Origin: UBA9300 sp964577305 | GTDB taxonomy: Bacteria > Bacteroidota > Bacteroidia > Bacteroidales > VadinHA17 | Length of the DNA: 64,000 bases | Reading direction: 5' to 3' | Assembly: GCA_964577305.1 (NCBI GenBank) | Contig: CAZNYS010000011.1 | Coordinates: 1-64,000, forward strand | Part shown: positions 45,210 to 54,936 of the stretch, piece by piece | Layout: each line of letters starts with the position of its first letter | Position numbering within the stretch: the stretch's first letter is position 1 | Translations under genes and position numbers: made by a program | The notes under the pieces: model-generated | What the model saw: the letters and a program-made list of their open reading frames with translations, nothing else | Databases searched by the model: none | What the model was told of the DNA's origin: nothing

Positions 45210-45758
45210 TTAACTATTCAATTCTTCCTCGATTAATTTAATATTATCCTTTTCTAAACTTAAAACATGTGTAAGGTTATCAATTTGTTTGCTGATTATA
45301 TCATCAAAATATGTGCGGCATAACAATCCTGGCTTGTTTTTTAAATAGCCCGTAATTATTCCCCATTCAGGGCAAGCTTTCAAATTGATAGCAATGACCG
45401 GGATAGCATGGTTAATCTGTGTAATTATTTTCTGATATAAATCTTTAATGTCATCAAAGCTATTATCATCAATAGTATGTAGTTCGCATTTATATCCGAG
45501 CGAATTAAACAATACTCTGGAAACATCAAACCCTGTTGTAGAATCACCGGAGCTTGGACAAAAATCCGGATGAAAATGCAATCGGAAAGCTGCTCCTGAA
45601 ATACCCATTAAAAAATCATATGTGTAATTCTCTCCAAGTGAATTTAAAGTCAGTTGAGCAGATCTAATAAAACTATTATCAGTGTTTTTTCCCCATTCAA
45701 GTGGAGGGATATTATCTATGTAGATTTTATCATTTGATTCTGTAGCTTTTAGTTTCAT
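45210..45758 (-). CDS. Short BtrH/C39-like cysteine-peptidase-fold protein
   Basis: 182 residues, no signal peptide. 'YDFLMGISGAAFRLHFHPD' with a following 'FNSLGYKCELH' and 'IPVIAINLKACPEWGIITGY' resemble butirosin BtrH N-terminal/C39-like proteins, which hold a papain-like fold and often act in acyl or peptide transfer. Known relatives are usually longer, so this copy lacks a C-terminal half. Catalytic residues are not certain: a Cys in the first motif is absent. It overlaps the S41 protease gene by 4 bases, implying translational coupling. Confidence 0.5.
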   Translation of the reverse strand: MKLKATESNDKIYIDNIPPLEWGKNTDNSFIRSAQLTLNSLGENYTYDFLMGISGAAFRLHFHPDFCPSSGDSTTGFDVSRVLFNSLGYKCELHTIDDNSFDDIKDLYQKIITQINHAIPVIAINLKACPEWGIITGYLKNKPGLLCRTYFDDIISKQIDNLTHVLSLEKDNIKLIEEELNS

Positions 45759-46768
45759 TGTTTTAAAAATTCAATTGCGTATTCTAATTGTTTATCTATA
45801 CCATTTTCAATATCTTCTTTTGTTTGCTGGATAAGAATATCAGGTGGAACGCCAATCCATTCATAGGGTAATCCATCATAACGACGCCAATCTGTTGTAC
45901 CGACAAAAATTCGTTTACCACTTGGCAGTTCAAACTCGGCAGGGGCTTGACCAGTGGATCCCGATGATCCACCGGCAGTTGTATCCCCAACCAGGGTAAC
46001 AGTTGATATCTGCTTCATTATTTCAGGAAAGATATCACCTGTACTGTAACATACCCCATTAATTAAAACAACAACGGGATTAGTATATTGGAATTGGCCT
46101 TGAGGTTCAAAAGGTGGTAATGGAATTAGCTCGCCCAGCACATAATATTCAGGTTTATTTAGAGGGGAAGTAATAAATCTGCTAACACCCGCCACCAGAT
46201 TCTGGTATGATCCGCCATTGTTATGTCTTATATCTAAAATAATTGATTTCGTATTTTTAACATATTCAAGTGCTTCTGAGAAATAGTTTAATATGTAATC
46301 TTCATCAAAGGAAGCCAGGTAAACATAGCCAATATTCCCTGGAATTATTCCATACTCTATCCTGCCTTTACCGGTGACTTTCAGTTCCTTATCAAAATAT
46401 TTTCTAACAACAATTGGATCGTATGCATATTTGTCTTTCTTCCATCTTGGCGCCAGATAAGTACTTAAATATCCCCCTCCATCAGTTTTTACATGAACAT
46501 GCATGTCTTTTAGTTCTCCCAGCATCTCAATGAGCACTGTATAAATTTCATCTCCCCTGGCTTGTTCTGCAAGAGGTTTGTAAACGAAGTATAAACTATC
46601 CCAGTTAATATTTTTAAATTCAAGATAGGGATAAACTGCATTTACTCTTTGCCAGGTCGCCTCGAAATCTTCAACGTTAAGATCTGATTCTGCCGGTTTA
46701 ACAATTATATCTTCGCAGCTGAATAAAATGAATGCAGAAATTATTGCAATGGTTAATCTTATTTTCAC
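45755..46768 (-). CDS. S41-family serine protease lipoprotein
   Basis: 337 residues with lipobox 'AFILFSC'. The C-terminal-processing-protease core shows 'GNIGYVYLASFDEDYILNYF', 'SIILDIRHNNGGSYQNLVAG' and the nucleophile region 'VLINGVCYSTGDIFPEIMKQ'. The usual lysine of tail-specific proteases is replaced in 'VGDTTAGGSSGSTG'; a His in 'LKDMHVHVK' may serve instead, as in the tricorn/NSR-type branch. No PDZ domain is evident. The protein is anchored in the envelope. Peptide-resistance proteases of the NSR type have a similar layout, but substrate is unknown. Confidence 0.88.
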   Translation of the reverse strand: MKIRLTIAIISAFILFSCEDIIVKPAESDLNVEDFEATWQRVNAVYPYLEFKNINWDSLYFVYKPLAEQARGDEIYTVLIEMLGELKDMHVHVKTDGGGYLSTYLAPRWKKDKYAYDPIVVRKYFDKELKVTGKGRIEYGIIPGNIGYVYLASFDEDYILNYFSEALEYVKNTKSIILDIRHNNGGSYQNLVAGVSRFITSPLNKPEYYVLGELIPLPPFEPQGQFQYTNPVVVLINGVCYSTGDIFPEIMKQISTVTLVGDTTAGGSSGSTGQAPAEFELPSGKRIFVGTTDWRRYDGLPYEWIGVPPDILIQQTKEDIENGIDKQLEYAIEFLKQ

Positions 46769-46773
46769 CGTTA

Positions 46774-47553
46774 TTAAAATTTATATTTTAAAGAAATGAT
46801 TACATTATCACTTGCAGCAATATACGGGTTCCATTTATTAATCCTGGAAAAATCAAATTTATAACCAAGACAGATTGAAATTCTATTGATAAAATAATAG
46901 TATATGGAAAAGTCAAAATCAAGTTTTGTTGCAGTAAAAACTGTAAGTAACCCCGGACTTGATTCATTATGTACCTCTTCGTCAATTAATTTATTTGAAA
47001 CTGAGATCAAATTTGATCTTAAAAAACCATCTATGCCTAATTTCCTATTAATCTGATAAATAAACTCCGTATTAATTCCTAAAGAACCCATATTCCCAAA
47101 TGATTTAGGAACTATAAAAGTCCCGGGCTGAACAAAATTGTAATTGATATCATAATAGAAATATTGTAAAGAAGGTCCCAAAAAAACATAAATACTTTTG
47201 GAAAAAAGCGAAAAACTTCCAACTGGATAGAAAAAATCTTGATTAAGAGCGAACTGCTTTGCTTCAGCAGATATATTGTTGTTTTTAATACTGTTTGAGT
47301 TCCGGTACTCAAACTCTAAACGGTAACCATTATTATTATGAAATCGTACCCATTCAACATTTAAATATGGTAGATTCCCTGAATATTTCTCTTCTGAAAC
47401 ATATTCATCCTTCACGGAATATAGACCATGTCCGTATCCAACTGAAATACCTGAAGGAAATACAGTTCTATAGTCTATGGTATCTTGTCCGGGTAATCTT
47501 ATAGTTACCAAAAGTGCTATAGTCAAAATAACAATCATTATTTTGGTTTTCAT
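46774..47553 (-). CDS. Outer-membrane beta-barrel-like protein
   Basis: 259 residues. A signal peptide ('MKTKIMIVILTIALLVTIRL') is followed by alternating aromatic/polar strands ('ISVGYGHGLYSVKDEY', 'LNVEWVRFHNNNGYRLEFEY', 'LDFDFSIYYYFINRISICLG') and a C-terminal 'NVIISLKYKF' ending in Phe, typical of outer-membrane barrels. The family is not recognised. It is the first gene of the minus-strand run, 5 bases before the S41 protease gene. Confidence 0.7.
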   Translation of the reverse strand: MKTKIMIVILTIALLVTIRLPGQDTIDYRTVFPSGISVGYGHGLYSVKDEYVSEEKYSGNLPYLNVEWVRFHNNNGYRLEFEYRNSNSIKNNNISAEAKQFALNQDFFYPVGSFSLFSKSIYVFLGPSLQYFYYDINYNFVQPGTFIVPKSFGNMGSLGINTEFIYQINRKLGIDGFLRSNLISVSNKLIDEEVHNESSPGLLTVFTATKLDFDFSIYYYFINRISICLGYKFDFSRINKWNPYIAASDNVIISLKYKF

Positions 47554-47840
47554 AGGTTTATATTTTATGGAAAACTTTCATTTAAAGGTTGCACATAAAT
47601 GTCTGTATATAAACACCTGTGGTTTTATTTCTCTTATCTTATTGTTTTATTGCTTATATACACCTGAAATAAGGTTATATGAACATCATTCCTGTTATAT
47701 GAACTAACTATGCAATTTAAAGAAATAATAGATTACAGGCATTAAAAAATTCTTTTTCATTGCTCATTTTTTTGTCATAAATTAGCATTATATAAAGTGT
47801 ATGATTAACATTTATTAATATACACCTCAGATATCTGATC

Positions 47841-47942
47841 TTAAGATCCGATCCGGGCAAGACCAATAGGATTTATAAAAATGGAAGTGAATTCAATGGG
47901 GAAATAAAAAACATAATCATAGAAGTACTCGACGAAGATTAA
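47841..47942 (+). pseudogene. Relic C-terminal end of an arylsulfatase-like gene
   Basis: In the third-codon frame ending at TAA 47940-47942, the translation reads 'LRSDPGKTNRIYKNGSEF' then 'NGEIKNIIIEVLDED'. This matches the pattern at the C-terminus of many S1 arylsulfatases (acidic-Gly turn, Tyr, Phe-x-Gly-x-Ile, alternating hydrophobics, Leu). There is no start codon, and a stop lies at 47802, so only ~45 codons remain open. It sits 22 bases before the sugar-degradation cluster that contains two full sulfatases. The remaining 47554-47840 shows no gene. The call is by motif memory only. Confidence 0.45.
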
Positions 47943-47964
47943 AACTAACTAACTACTTATAAAC

Positions 47965-50706
47965 ATGTTGCGATCTGCTTTTTTATTATTCGTGTTACTG
48001 TTTACTTCAGCTACAGGTGCGGTATCACAGAGGAATGTTACCCTGACGACAGGGAACATTCAGGCTGAGTTTACAGGCCGTGGACTATCATCACTGGTGT
48101 GTACTGACGATCCATACCGGGTAAGCCCTGTCACAGGTGCATTTGGAAGACCAGTGATAAGGTACAGAATTGCCGAAGGTGACTGGCTGTCACATAATAC
48201 AGGCAGCACCGAGATGACCAGCGGAGAAGATTTTGTGAATTACATACACTTCATTGAAGGTATGCCCATGAGCCTTGAGCAGGAATTCAGGGCAGAGAAT
48301 GGGGGTATTAACTGGAAAATGAAGCTGAAAACCGAAATGGAATTCCCGGTGAAGATAGGCGATTTTGCTGTCCCAATTCCCTGGAACAGGCCACGCGGTG
48401 GTAATCCTGAAGATATATTTGAAAAAGGATTTACCAAGCATCACTATATCGCAGGGGATGGTTCTTTTATCTATTTTACCAGACCATCGGGCAAACCGCC
48501 TTACTTTATCATAATGGCCATGCCTGGAACCAAACTGGAGTATTTTGATTCTGAAAACGACTACCAGGTGTTTATACATTCAGGACATGCAGGAAACCTA
48601 CAGGAAGGTAACTGGCGTTATGAACATACTTATATTGACCTTGCACCTGCAGGAGAGGATGGATCTGAGGTTGAGTATAATTTCAGGATGGAATGGGCTG
48701 GCAGCTATGATGAGCTTCGTGAAATACTGTACAGGAACGGATTGCTGGATATAAGGGTGGTGCCCGGAATGAGTGTCCCTGCAGACCTGGAAGCAAAAAT
48801 AGCTATACGTTCAGAAGATGGTGTCAAACAAATAAGGGCTGAATACCCCGGAGAAACAGATATTGAATTTATTGAAAAAACTGCTGACGATCATTATATA
48901 TACAGTATAAAGTTCAACAGGCTGGGCGAGAACATGCTCTATGTCGATTATGGCGATAACCTTACCAATCACCTCGAGTTCTTCTCAACTGAGGACCTGG
49001 AAACACTTTTCAAAAAGAGATCATCTTTCATAGTGAACAGCCAGCAGCATAAAATGCCGGGCAAATGGTATGACGGATTGTATTCTGTTTACGATATGAA
49101 AAACAGTGTACTGCGCGGACCAGAAAATACTGATGGCTTTGATTACTGGTGGGGGTATGTCCTGGCCTGTGATGATCCTGCCCTGTGCAAAGCCCCATAT
49201 GTGGCAGCTAAAAACGTATATTATCCTGATGATAAAGAGATAGCATCAGTAGAATATTACCTTCAAAATTTTGTCTGGGGAGGCCTCCAGAGAACAGATG
49301 AAGAGACCCCCTATCCCTATGGGATATATGGGACTCCCAACTGGAAGGTAAACCGTGATCCCCTGCTCAGGGCAGGAGTTAAGAACACAAACCTTGATAA
49401 GATGAACGTATGGCGCTCATATGATTATCCTCATATCGTGATGCTCTACTATCATATGTACCAGATTGCTAAAATGTACCCGGATAAGGTTAAATATCTT
49501 GATGCTGACGGATACCTGGAACGGGCTTGGCAAACGGCAAGAGCTTATTTCATTTATCCTTACGAGATACTTCCATGGTACGATACTTATAAATGGGGTT
49601 GTTATAATGAATTGGTAATTGAAGATCTTATTATTGCCCTTGAGGAAGCAGGAAGAAATGATGAAGCATCGTGGCTGCGTAACGAATACGAAAAAAAGGT
49701 TAAATATTTCATTTATGACGATGATTATCCTTACAGGTCTGAATATGCTATAGACCGTACGGCTTTTGAATCATCCTACGCATTTGCTCGTTATGGTGCA
49801 ACAACAGATATGAAACCCGACTCAAACCTATGGTATGATGTCAAACTTGAGAAATGGTGGTCGCATCCAGAAGTGAGTAAAGAGGATGCACTTGATTTCA
49901 TGGAGCAGCAACATTACGCCGGGCTGGCAGTAAGAGGATGGCTTGAAACAAAATATTTCCTGCTGGGATCGGACTTCACAACCAGCTCCGACAGGCATTG
50001 TCTTTCATATATGGCAAGAATGGGAGGATGGTCAATACTTGATTACGGTTTAAGGTTCTCAGATAATCCCTGGGATTGGCTTCAGCTTGGATATGCTTCT
50101 TATCTCAGTGCCTGGTCGCTTATGAACACGGGGACAGAGGAAAGCAATTATGGATACTGGGCCCCGGGGAAAGAAAATGACGGGGCTACGGGCTGGGCAT
50201 TTATGTCGGCAAAAAAGGGCAGGGCATGGATAAGAAAAGATGTGGAAAGAGGAACATGGTTCTATGATGGAGAACAGGACCTCGGGCATGGCTCAGCGGT
50301 AAGAATAGCATCAACAATTCTGGCTGAAGATCCTTTGTTCGGATGGTTAACTTACGGTGGATTGCTCAGTATTAATGGATCAGAATTACATATAATCCCC
50401 AGGGATGGCCTCAGGTGCAGGTTCTGGGTGGTAACTGAAGATGAACGTGTTGGACTTGAACTCGAAAGGGACGGTTTTAAGAAAGATTCAGAGATTGTAT
50501 ATGATAGCGTTAAGGACAATATTAGTGCAATAATTGAGAATAGGACAGGTAACAGGCATATCTCTCGTATTTTCCTGAGCTCGCCTGGTAACCGGGAATT
50601 GAAAATTGATGGTAAAAAAATCAGACTCAGAGAATCAGGAAATAAGGTGTATGCCGACCTTATAATATCGGGCGATACTCATTTGCTGACTCTTGAAAAA
50701 AAATAA
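47965..50706 (+). CDS. Exported ~900-residue alpha/alpha-barrel-like protein (DUF5695-like)
   Basis: 913 residues with a signal peptide ('FLLFVLLFTSATGAVSQ'). The N-terminal half is beta-rich ('VTLTTGNIQAEFTGRGLSSL'); the middle (~390-780) is helical with many aromatic motifs ('FDYWWGYVLACDDPALCKAP', 'SYDYPHIVMLYYHMYQIAKM', 'ILPWYDTYKWGCYNELVIED'), like (alpha/alpha)6 carbohydrate-active enzymes; a short beta domain ends it. I recall DUF5695 proteins with this layout, but that is not verified. Its place at the head of a sulfatase/GH cluster suggests a polysaccharide role; the catalytic acid cannot be named. Its end overlaps the longest reading of the next gene. Confidence 0.7.
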   Translation: MLRSAFLLFVLLFTSATGAVSQRNVTLTTGNIQAEFTGRGLSSLVCTDDPYRVSPVTGAFGRPVIRYRIAEGDWLSHNTGSTEMTSGEDFVNYIHFIEGMPMSLEQEFRAENGGINWKMKLKTEMEFPVKIGDFAVPIPWNRPRGGNPEDIFEKGFTKHHYIAGDGSFIYFTRPSGKPPYFIIMAMPGTKLEYFDSENDYQVFIHSGHAGNLQEGNWRYEHTYIDLAPAGEDGSEVEYNFRMEWAGSYDELREILYRNGLLDIRVVPGMSVPADLEAKIAIRSEDGVKQIRAEYPGETDIEFIEKTADDHYIYSIKFNRLGENMLYVDYGDNLTNHLEFFSTEDLETLFKKRSSFIVNSQQHKMPGKWYDGLYSVYDMKNSVLRGPENTDGFDYWWGYVLACDDPALCKAPYVAAKNVYYPDDKEIASVEYYLQNFVWGGLQRTDEETPYPYGIYGTPNWKVNRDPLLRAGVKNTNLDKMNVWRSYDYPHIVMLYYHMYQIAKMYPDKVKYLDADGYLERAWQTARAYFIYPYEILPWYDTYKWGCYNELVIEDLIIALEEAGRNDEASWLRNEYEKKVKYFIYDDDYPYRSEYAIDRTAFESSYAFARYGATTDMKPDSNLWYDVKLEKWWSHPEVSKEDALDFMEQQHYAGLAVRGWLETKYFLLGSDFTTSSDRHCLSYMARMGGWSILDYGLRFSDNPWDWLQLGYASYLSAWSLMNTGTEESNYGYWAPGKENDGATGWAFMSAKKGRAWIRKDVERGTWFYDGEQDLGHGSAVRIASTILAEDPLFGWLTYGGLLSINGSELHIIPRDGLRCRFWVVTEDERVGLELERDGFKKDSEIVYDSVKDNISAIIENRTGNRHISRIFLSSPGNRELKIDGKKIRLRESGNKVYADLIISGDTHLLTLEKK

Positions 50707-50749
50707 AACCTGGAAATCACAAAATAAAAATACAGAAATAAATGAAAAT

Positions 50750-53278
50750 ATGAAGACATATAAACACCAACCATTAACAGCCATAATATTTATGATCCTT
50801 GTTCTGTTAACAGGATCTTGTAAGGAAAAAGAAATTGCTGCAGGACCAGATTATACTTACTCAGATTGGCCTCATCCGGTGCCGGCAAGGATCTCAGATG
50901 AAAACAACGATGAACTTTTCCTGATGGCACTCGGGGATGTTAAAACAAGTCTTGCCGACGGTACTTTTGACCCGGTGAAAGATGAGATTACCCTCAATGA
51001 TGGAACAATAATCCCGGACTGGTACAGGGATAGCCTTGGACTTAAATACTACAGCCCGATAAATAAGGAAATATTCCCTCTGCCGCCTTCAGGTTTATGC
51101 ACATGGTATTATTATTACCAGCATATTAATGAAGACGAAGTTAAGCTTAATGCGAAATGGATAGGTGAAAACCTGTTGGATTATGGTGCTACATATGTCC
51201 AGGTTGACGATGGATGGCAGAAAGAAAGGGCAGATGGAGGGCACGGCTCACGCGACTGGACCGGTATCGATATGGCATTTCCTTCGGGAATGGCAAAACT
51301 GGCTGAGTACATAAGAGAGCAGGGATTAATTCCCGGTATCTGGATAGCCCCGCATGGCCAGTCAAACGATTCCGTGGTAATGGCTAGTCCGGATGTTTTT
51401 ATTTTCAGGCCAGACAGCACATCAGCATCAAGTACATGGGAGGGAAACTGGTTAATTGATCCGACCACTGAAGCTGCCAACAAATATCTTTTCGATCTGT
51501 TCGAAATGATGGTTAAATGGGGCTATGATTATTATAAGATTGACGGACAGCCAATTGTTGTCAGGGAATATGAACGTGTAAATGAGTTTATGCGATCACC
51601 CTGGCAGGATAATGAAGAATTGTATCGTAAAACCCTGAATACTATCAGGGAGGCAATAGGGCCAGAAAGATACCTGCTGGGTTGCTGGGGGATTCCTACT
51701 GAAGGTATTGGAATAATGAACGGTTCAAGAACAGGTGGTGACGTAGTCCTGGGATGGAGTGGCTTTGATGTGGCATTAATGCCTACCATGAGTTATTATT
51801 ACCAGCATAATATTGTGTGGTATACTGATCCGGATGTTATGATGTTACGTCAACCACTTACCCTGCAGCAAGCACAGGTATGGGCAACCTTGCAGGGACT
51901 GACCGGACAGGCACTCATGACCAGTGACAGGCTTACAGATCTCTCAGATGAAAGAATAGAGCTTCTTAAAAAAGTATATCCTGCCGTTGATATCAGACCG
52001 GTAGACCTTTTTCCTGCGAATAGGAGAAAAACCCTGTGGGACCTGAAAATTAATCACCTGAGCAGGCAATATGATGTGGTTGGCCTTTTTAATTTTGGAG
52101 AAAAAGAATTGCAGCAGCATGTACTGAAATTCTCTGATATCGGCATTGAACATGATGGCCCATGCCATGTATTCGATTTCTGGAATGATGAATATCTTGG
52201 AGCGTGGGAGAAAGGATTGGCATTTGAAATACCCCCCACAAGCTGCAGGGTAATTACAATTATGCCGGATAATGGAGAGATAAAGTTGATATCTACAAAC
52301 AGGCATATTACGCAGGGCTGGATTGACCTGGAGGATATTGATTATGATAATGGAAATAAAACATACTCGGGCTTAAGCAATGTGATAAAAGACGATCCTT
52401 ACCAGCTGCATTTTGCATATCCGAGAGGTGAATATTATAAAATCAGTAATGTTCAACTCAAAGGTGCGGCAGGATTAAAGAGCGAGATAACAAATCACCA
52501 GGGTTGGTCAACACTTACAATATACTCACCCCGGACGACTGAAATAAGATGGACTGTATCTTTTGATACAGCATATTCATATAAGTACATGACCAGGGAA
52601 CCTGGCAGGTTGTCAGCAGAGGCAGTAGGCATTGATGCAGTTAAGCTGAGCTGGGGAGCACAATACTACCTTAATTCAGGATACCAGGTTTATCTTGATG
52701 ATGAACTCATTGGCTATTCTCCTGCCACTTATTTTACTTTAAATGGATTGGATCCTGAAAAGGAATACACAGCAGATGTGAGAACAGTATGGAAAGACGG
52801 TGAGGTTAATCAACGACCTGAAGGAGATGAACAGGAACATGGAATCAAGATAAGGCTTAAATCACTTATACCTGATGTGGTAGAACTCACAGATGTTAAG
52901 TCTTCAGAAGGTGAACCACGATTCACATGGACAGCAGAAATGAATGACAATAGCTTCACCAAGAGTATAGGTGCCTTCGCAGGTAGCAGAACAACATATG
53001 ACATAAATGGTATCTTTAATGAATTTACTGCCATAATAGGAGTTGATGATAAGTCAAGAGTTAGTGATAACAGTGAAGGCATGGTTTTCATTGTTGAAGG
53101 TGATGGGAAAGTTCTTTACAGAAGTAATAGTATGAAATTATCACATAAACCTTTAAATATCTCGGTGAATATATCAGGTGTTAGAAAACTTGTTCTCACA
53201 TCTGAGAGCACAGGCGATAATTCACGCCGTAGATTTGGTTTGATGGGTAACTGGGCTGACCCGCTAATAAAAAAGTAG
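50750..53278 (+). CDS. Alpha-galactosidase-like GH27/36 lipoprotein with FN3 and NPCBM domains
   Basis: 842 residues from ATG 50750, which gives a lipoprotein signal ending 'LVLLTGSC'. The clan GH-D barrel is shown by 'YGATYVQVDDGWQKE', 'GLIPGIWIAPHGQSND', nucleophile D265 in 'YYKIDGQPIV' and a likely acid/base D331 in 'SRTGGDVVLGW'. A beta-sandwich follows the barrel, then a fibronectin-III-like module (~'AVKLSWGAQYYLNSGYQVYL') and a C-terminal NPCBM domain ('SIGAFAGSRTTYDINGIFNE'). It would release alpha-linked galactose, or a related sugar, from the target polymer. It is 10 bases upstream of a sulfatase gene. Confidence 0.88.
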   Translation: MKTYKHQPLTAIIFMILVLLTGSCKEKEIAAGPDYTYSDWPHPVPARISDENNDELFLMALGDVKTSLADGTFDPVKDEITLNDGTIIPDWYRDSLGLKYYSPINKEIFPLPPSGLCTWYYYYQHINEDEVKLNAKWIGENLLDYGATYVQVDDGWQKERADGGHGSRDWTGIDMAFPSGMAKLAEYIREQGLIPGIWIAPHGQSNDSVVMASPDVFIFRPDSTSASSTWEGNWLIDPTTEAANKYLFDLFEMMVKWGYDYYKIDGQPIVVREYERVNEFMRSPWQDNEELYRKTLNTIREAIGPERYLLGCWGIPTEGIGIMNGSRTGGDVVLGWSGFDVALMPTMSYYYQHNIVWYTDPDVMMLRQPLTLQQAQVWATLQGLTGQALMTSDRLTDLSDERIELLKKVYPAVDIRPVDLFPANRRKTLWDLKINHLSRQYDVVGLFNFGEKELQQHVLKFSDIGIEHDGPCHVFDFWNDEYLGAWEKGLAFEIPPTSCRVITIMPDNGEIKLISTNRHITQGWIDLEDIDYDNGNKTYSGLSNVIKDDPYQLHFAYPRGEYYKISNVQLKGAAGLKSEITNHQGWSTLTIYSPRTTEIRWTVSFDTAYSYKYMTREPGRLSAEAVGIDAVKLSWGAQYYLNSGYQVYLDDELIGYSPATYFTLNGLDPEKEYTADVRTVWKDGEVNQRPEGDEQEHGIKIRLKSLIPDVVELTDVKSSEGEPRFTWTAEMNDNSFTKSIGAFAGSRTTYDINGIFNEFTAIIGVDDKSRVSDNSEGMVFIVEGDGKVLYRSNSMKLSHKPLNISVNISGVRKLVLTSESTGDNSRRRFGLMGNWADPLIKK

Positions 53279-53287
53279 AAGAGAAGT

Positions 53288-54910
53288 ATGGGACTTTCAG
53301 GAAATATTGTAATTAAGTCTATTATACTTGCATTTGCTTTAACTCTCTTATCATGCAGCAAATCTGAAGATAAACCGAACATCGTTCTTATTATGGCCGA
53401 TGATATGGGTTTCTCTGATATAGGATGTTATGGTGGAGAGATAGAAACACCTAATCTTGACCGGCTGGCATCAGAGGGTATACGTTTTATACAATTTTAT
53501 AATAATGCAAGATGCTGCCCTACCAGGGCAGCCCTGTTGACCGGCCTTTATCCACATCAAGCAGGTCTTGGCCATATGGTTGATGGAGTGGTACGGGATG
53601 GTGGTTATTATGGTGAAATAAACAGGAATTGTGTTACAATAGCTGAAGTATTGGGCTCTTCGGGTTACTCAACATATATGTCGGGTAAATGGCATGTTTC
53701 ACGCTCCGTGCGACCTGAGGATAAGCGTAACTGGCCTCTGCAGAGAGGATTTGATGACTTTTTCGGCACAATTACAGGTGCTGGCAGTTTTTATGACCCG
53801 GCAACTCTAACTCATATGAATGAACCAATAGAAGCAAACTCTGGTTTTTATTATACAGATGCTATATCTGATACAGCCTGTGCATTTATTGAATCGCACT
53901 GTCGTAAAAGAAAAGAAATACCATTTTTCCTGTATGTTGCCTATACCGCCCCTCACTGGCCGCTTCATGCTCCTGATGAAGTTATACAAAAATACCAGAA
54001 ACTATATGAGCAGGGCTGGGATTTACTCAGGCAGAAAAGGTTTGACAGACTTAAAGAACTGGGCATTATGGGCTATGACCTGGTCTTATCTGACAGGGAT
54101 AGCAGGGTGCCCGAATGGAAGTCGGTTGAGGAAAAAGAATGGCAGGCCAGGAGAATGGCAACCTATGCTGCCCAGGTTGATATTATGGACCAGGGTATCG
54201 GACGAATAGTGCAAACACTCCGTGAAGAAAAGCAACTGGATAACACGCTAATACTTTTCCTCTCTGATAATGGAGGATGTGCAGAAGGATGGAATTCCGA
54301 AACGGAGTGGGTGAGAAGATACGCACCGGAATTTAATTTTGATGGCGTCGAACTTCAATTTGGCAATAATCCTTCAATAATCCCCGGGCCCGACAGTACT
54401 TACGCAAGTTACGAGACCGAATGGTCCAACCTGAGCAATACACCATTCAGGTGGTATAAACACTATGGCCATGAAGGAGGTGTGGCTTCACCTTTTATCA
54501 TGCACTGGCCAAATAGCCTGGATGATAAAAATAGCCTGAGAAACCAGGTAACTGGAATTATAGATATAATGGCAACCATAGTGGATGTAACAGGAGCTGA
54601 ATATCCTGAATTGTACAATGGCAATGCAATAATACCAATGGAGGGCCTGAGCCTTATTGATGCAGCAATAAATAATTCCCCTCTGGACAGGGATGCATAT
54701 TATTTCGAGCATGAGTGGAACAGGTACATAAGGAAAGGAAAATGGAAACTGGTGGCTTTATGGAATGGCGACTGGGAATTATACGATATGGAGAAAGACA
54801 GAACCGAGTTGAATGATCTTTCGGATGAATATCCGCAACTGGTGGAGGAACTTAGAGATGAATGGGAAAGATGGGCATGGCGAACCGGTGTTCTGCCAAA
54901 TGACAGATAA
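53288..54910 (+). CDS. S1-family arylsulfatase lipoprotein
   Basis: 540 residues, lipobox 'LTLLSC'. The metal-binding start 'PNIVLIMADDMGFSDIGCYG' and the formylglycine site C76-C-P-T-R ('ARCCPTRAALLTGLYPHQAG') are intact; 'TYMSGKWHVS' and 'IMDQGIGRIVQTLRE' with 'LFLSDNGGCAEG' follow. The sequence is close to the common S1_4-like branch. The Cys must be oxidised to formylglycine by a maturase not encoded here. Sulfate ester removal is presumably needed before the glycosidases act. Confidence 0.95.
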   Translation: MGLSGNIVIKSIILAFALTLLSCSKSEDKPNIVLIMADDMGFSDIGCYGGEIETPNLDRLASEGIRFIQFYNNARCCPTRAALLTGLYPHQAGLGHMVDGVVRDGGYYGEINRNCVTIAEVLGSSGYSTYMSGKWHVSRSVRPEDKRNWPLQRGFDDFFGTITGAGSFYDPATLTHMNEPIEANSGFYYTDAISDTACAFIESHCRKRKEIPFFLYVAYTAPHWPLHAPDEVIQKYQKLYEQGWDLLRQKRFDRLKELGIMGYDLVLSDRDSRVPEWKSVEEKEWQARRMATYAAQVDIMDQGIGRIVQTLREEKQLDNTLILFLSDNGGCAEGWNSETEWVRRYAPEFNFDGVELQFGNNPSIIPGPDSTYASYETEWSNLSNTPFRWYKHYGHEGGVASPFIMHWPNSLDDKNSLRNQVTGIIDIMATIVDVTGAEYPELYNGNAIIPMEGLSLIDAAINNSPLDRDAYYFEHEWNRYIRKGKWKLVALWNGDWELYDMEKDRTELNDLSDEYPQLVEELRDEWERWAWRTGVLPNDR

Positions 54911-54936
54911 CTGTAGCTTATTAAAAACAAAATAAC

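Noticed and set aside
47477..47707. Small plus-strand open frame before the polysaccharide cluster
   Set aside because: Begins antisense inside the barrel gene and shows no conserved pattern.
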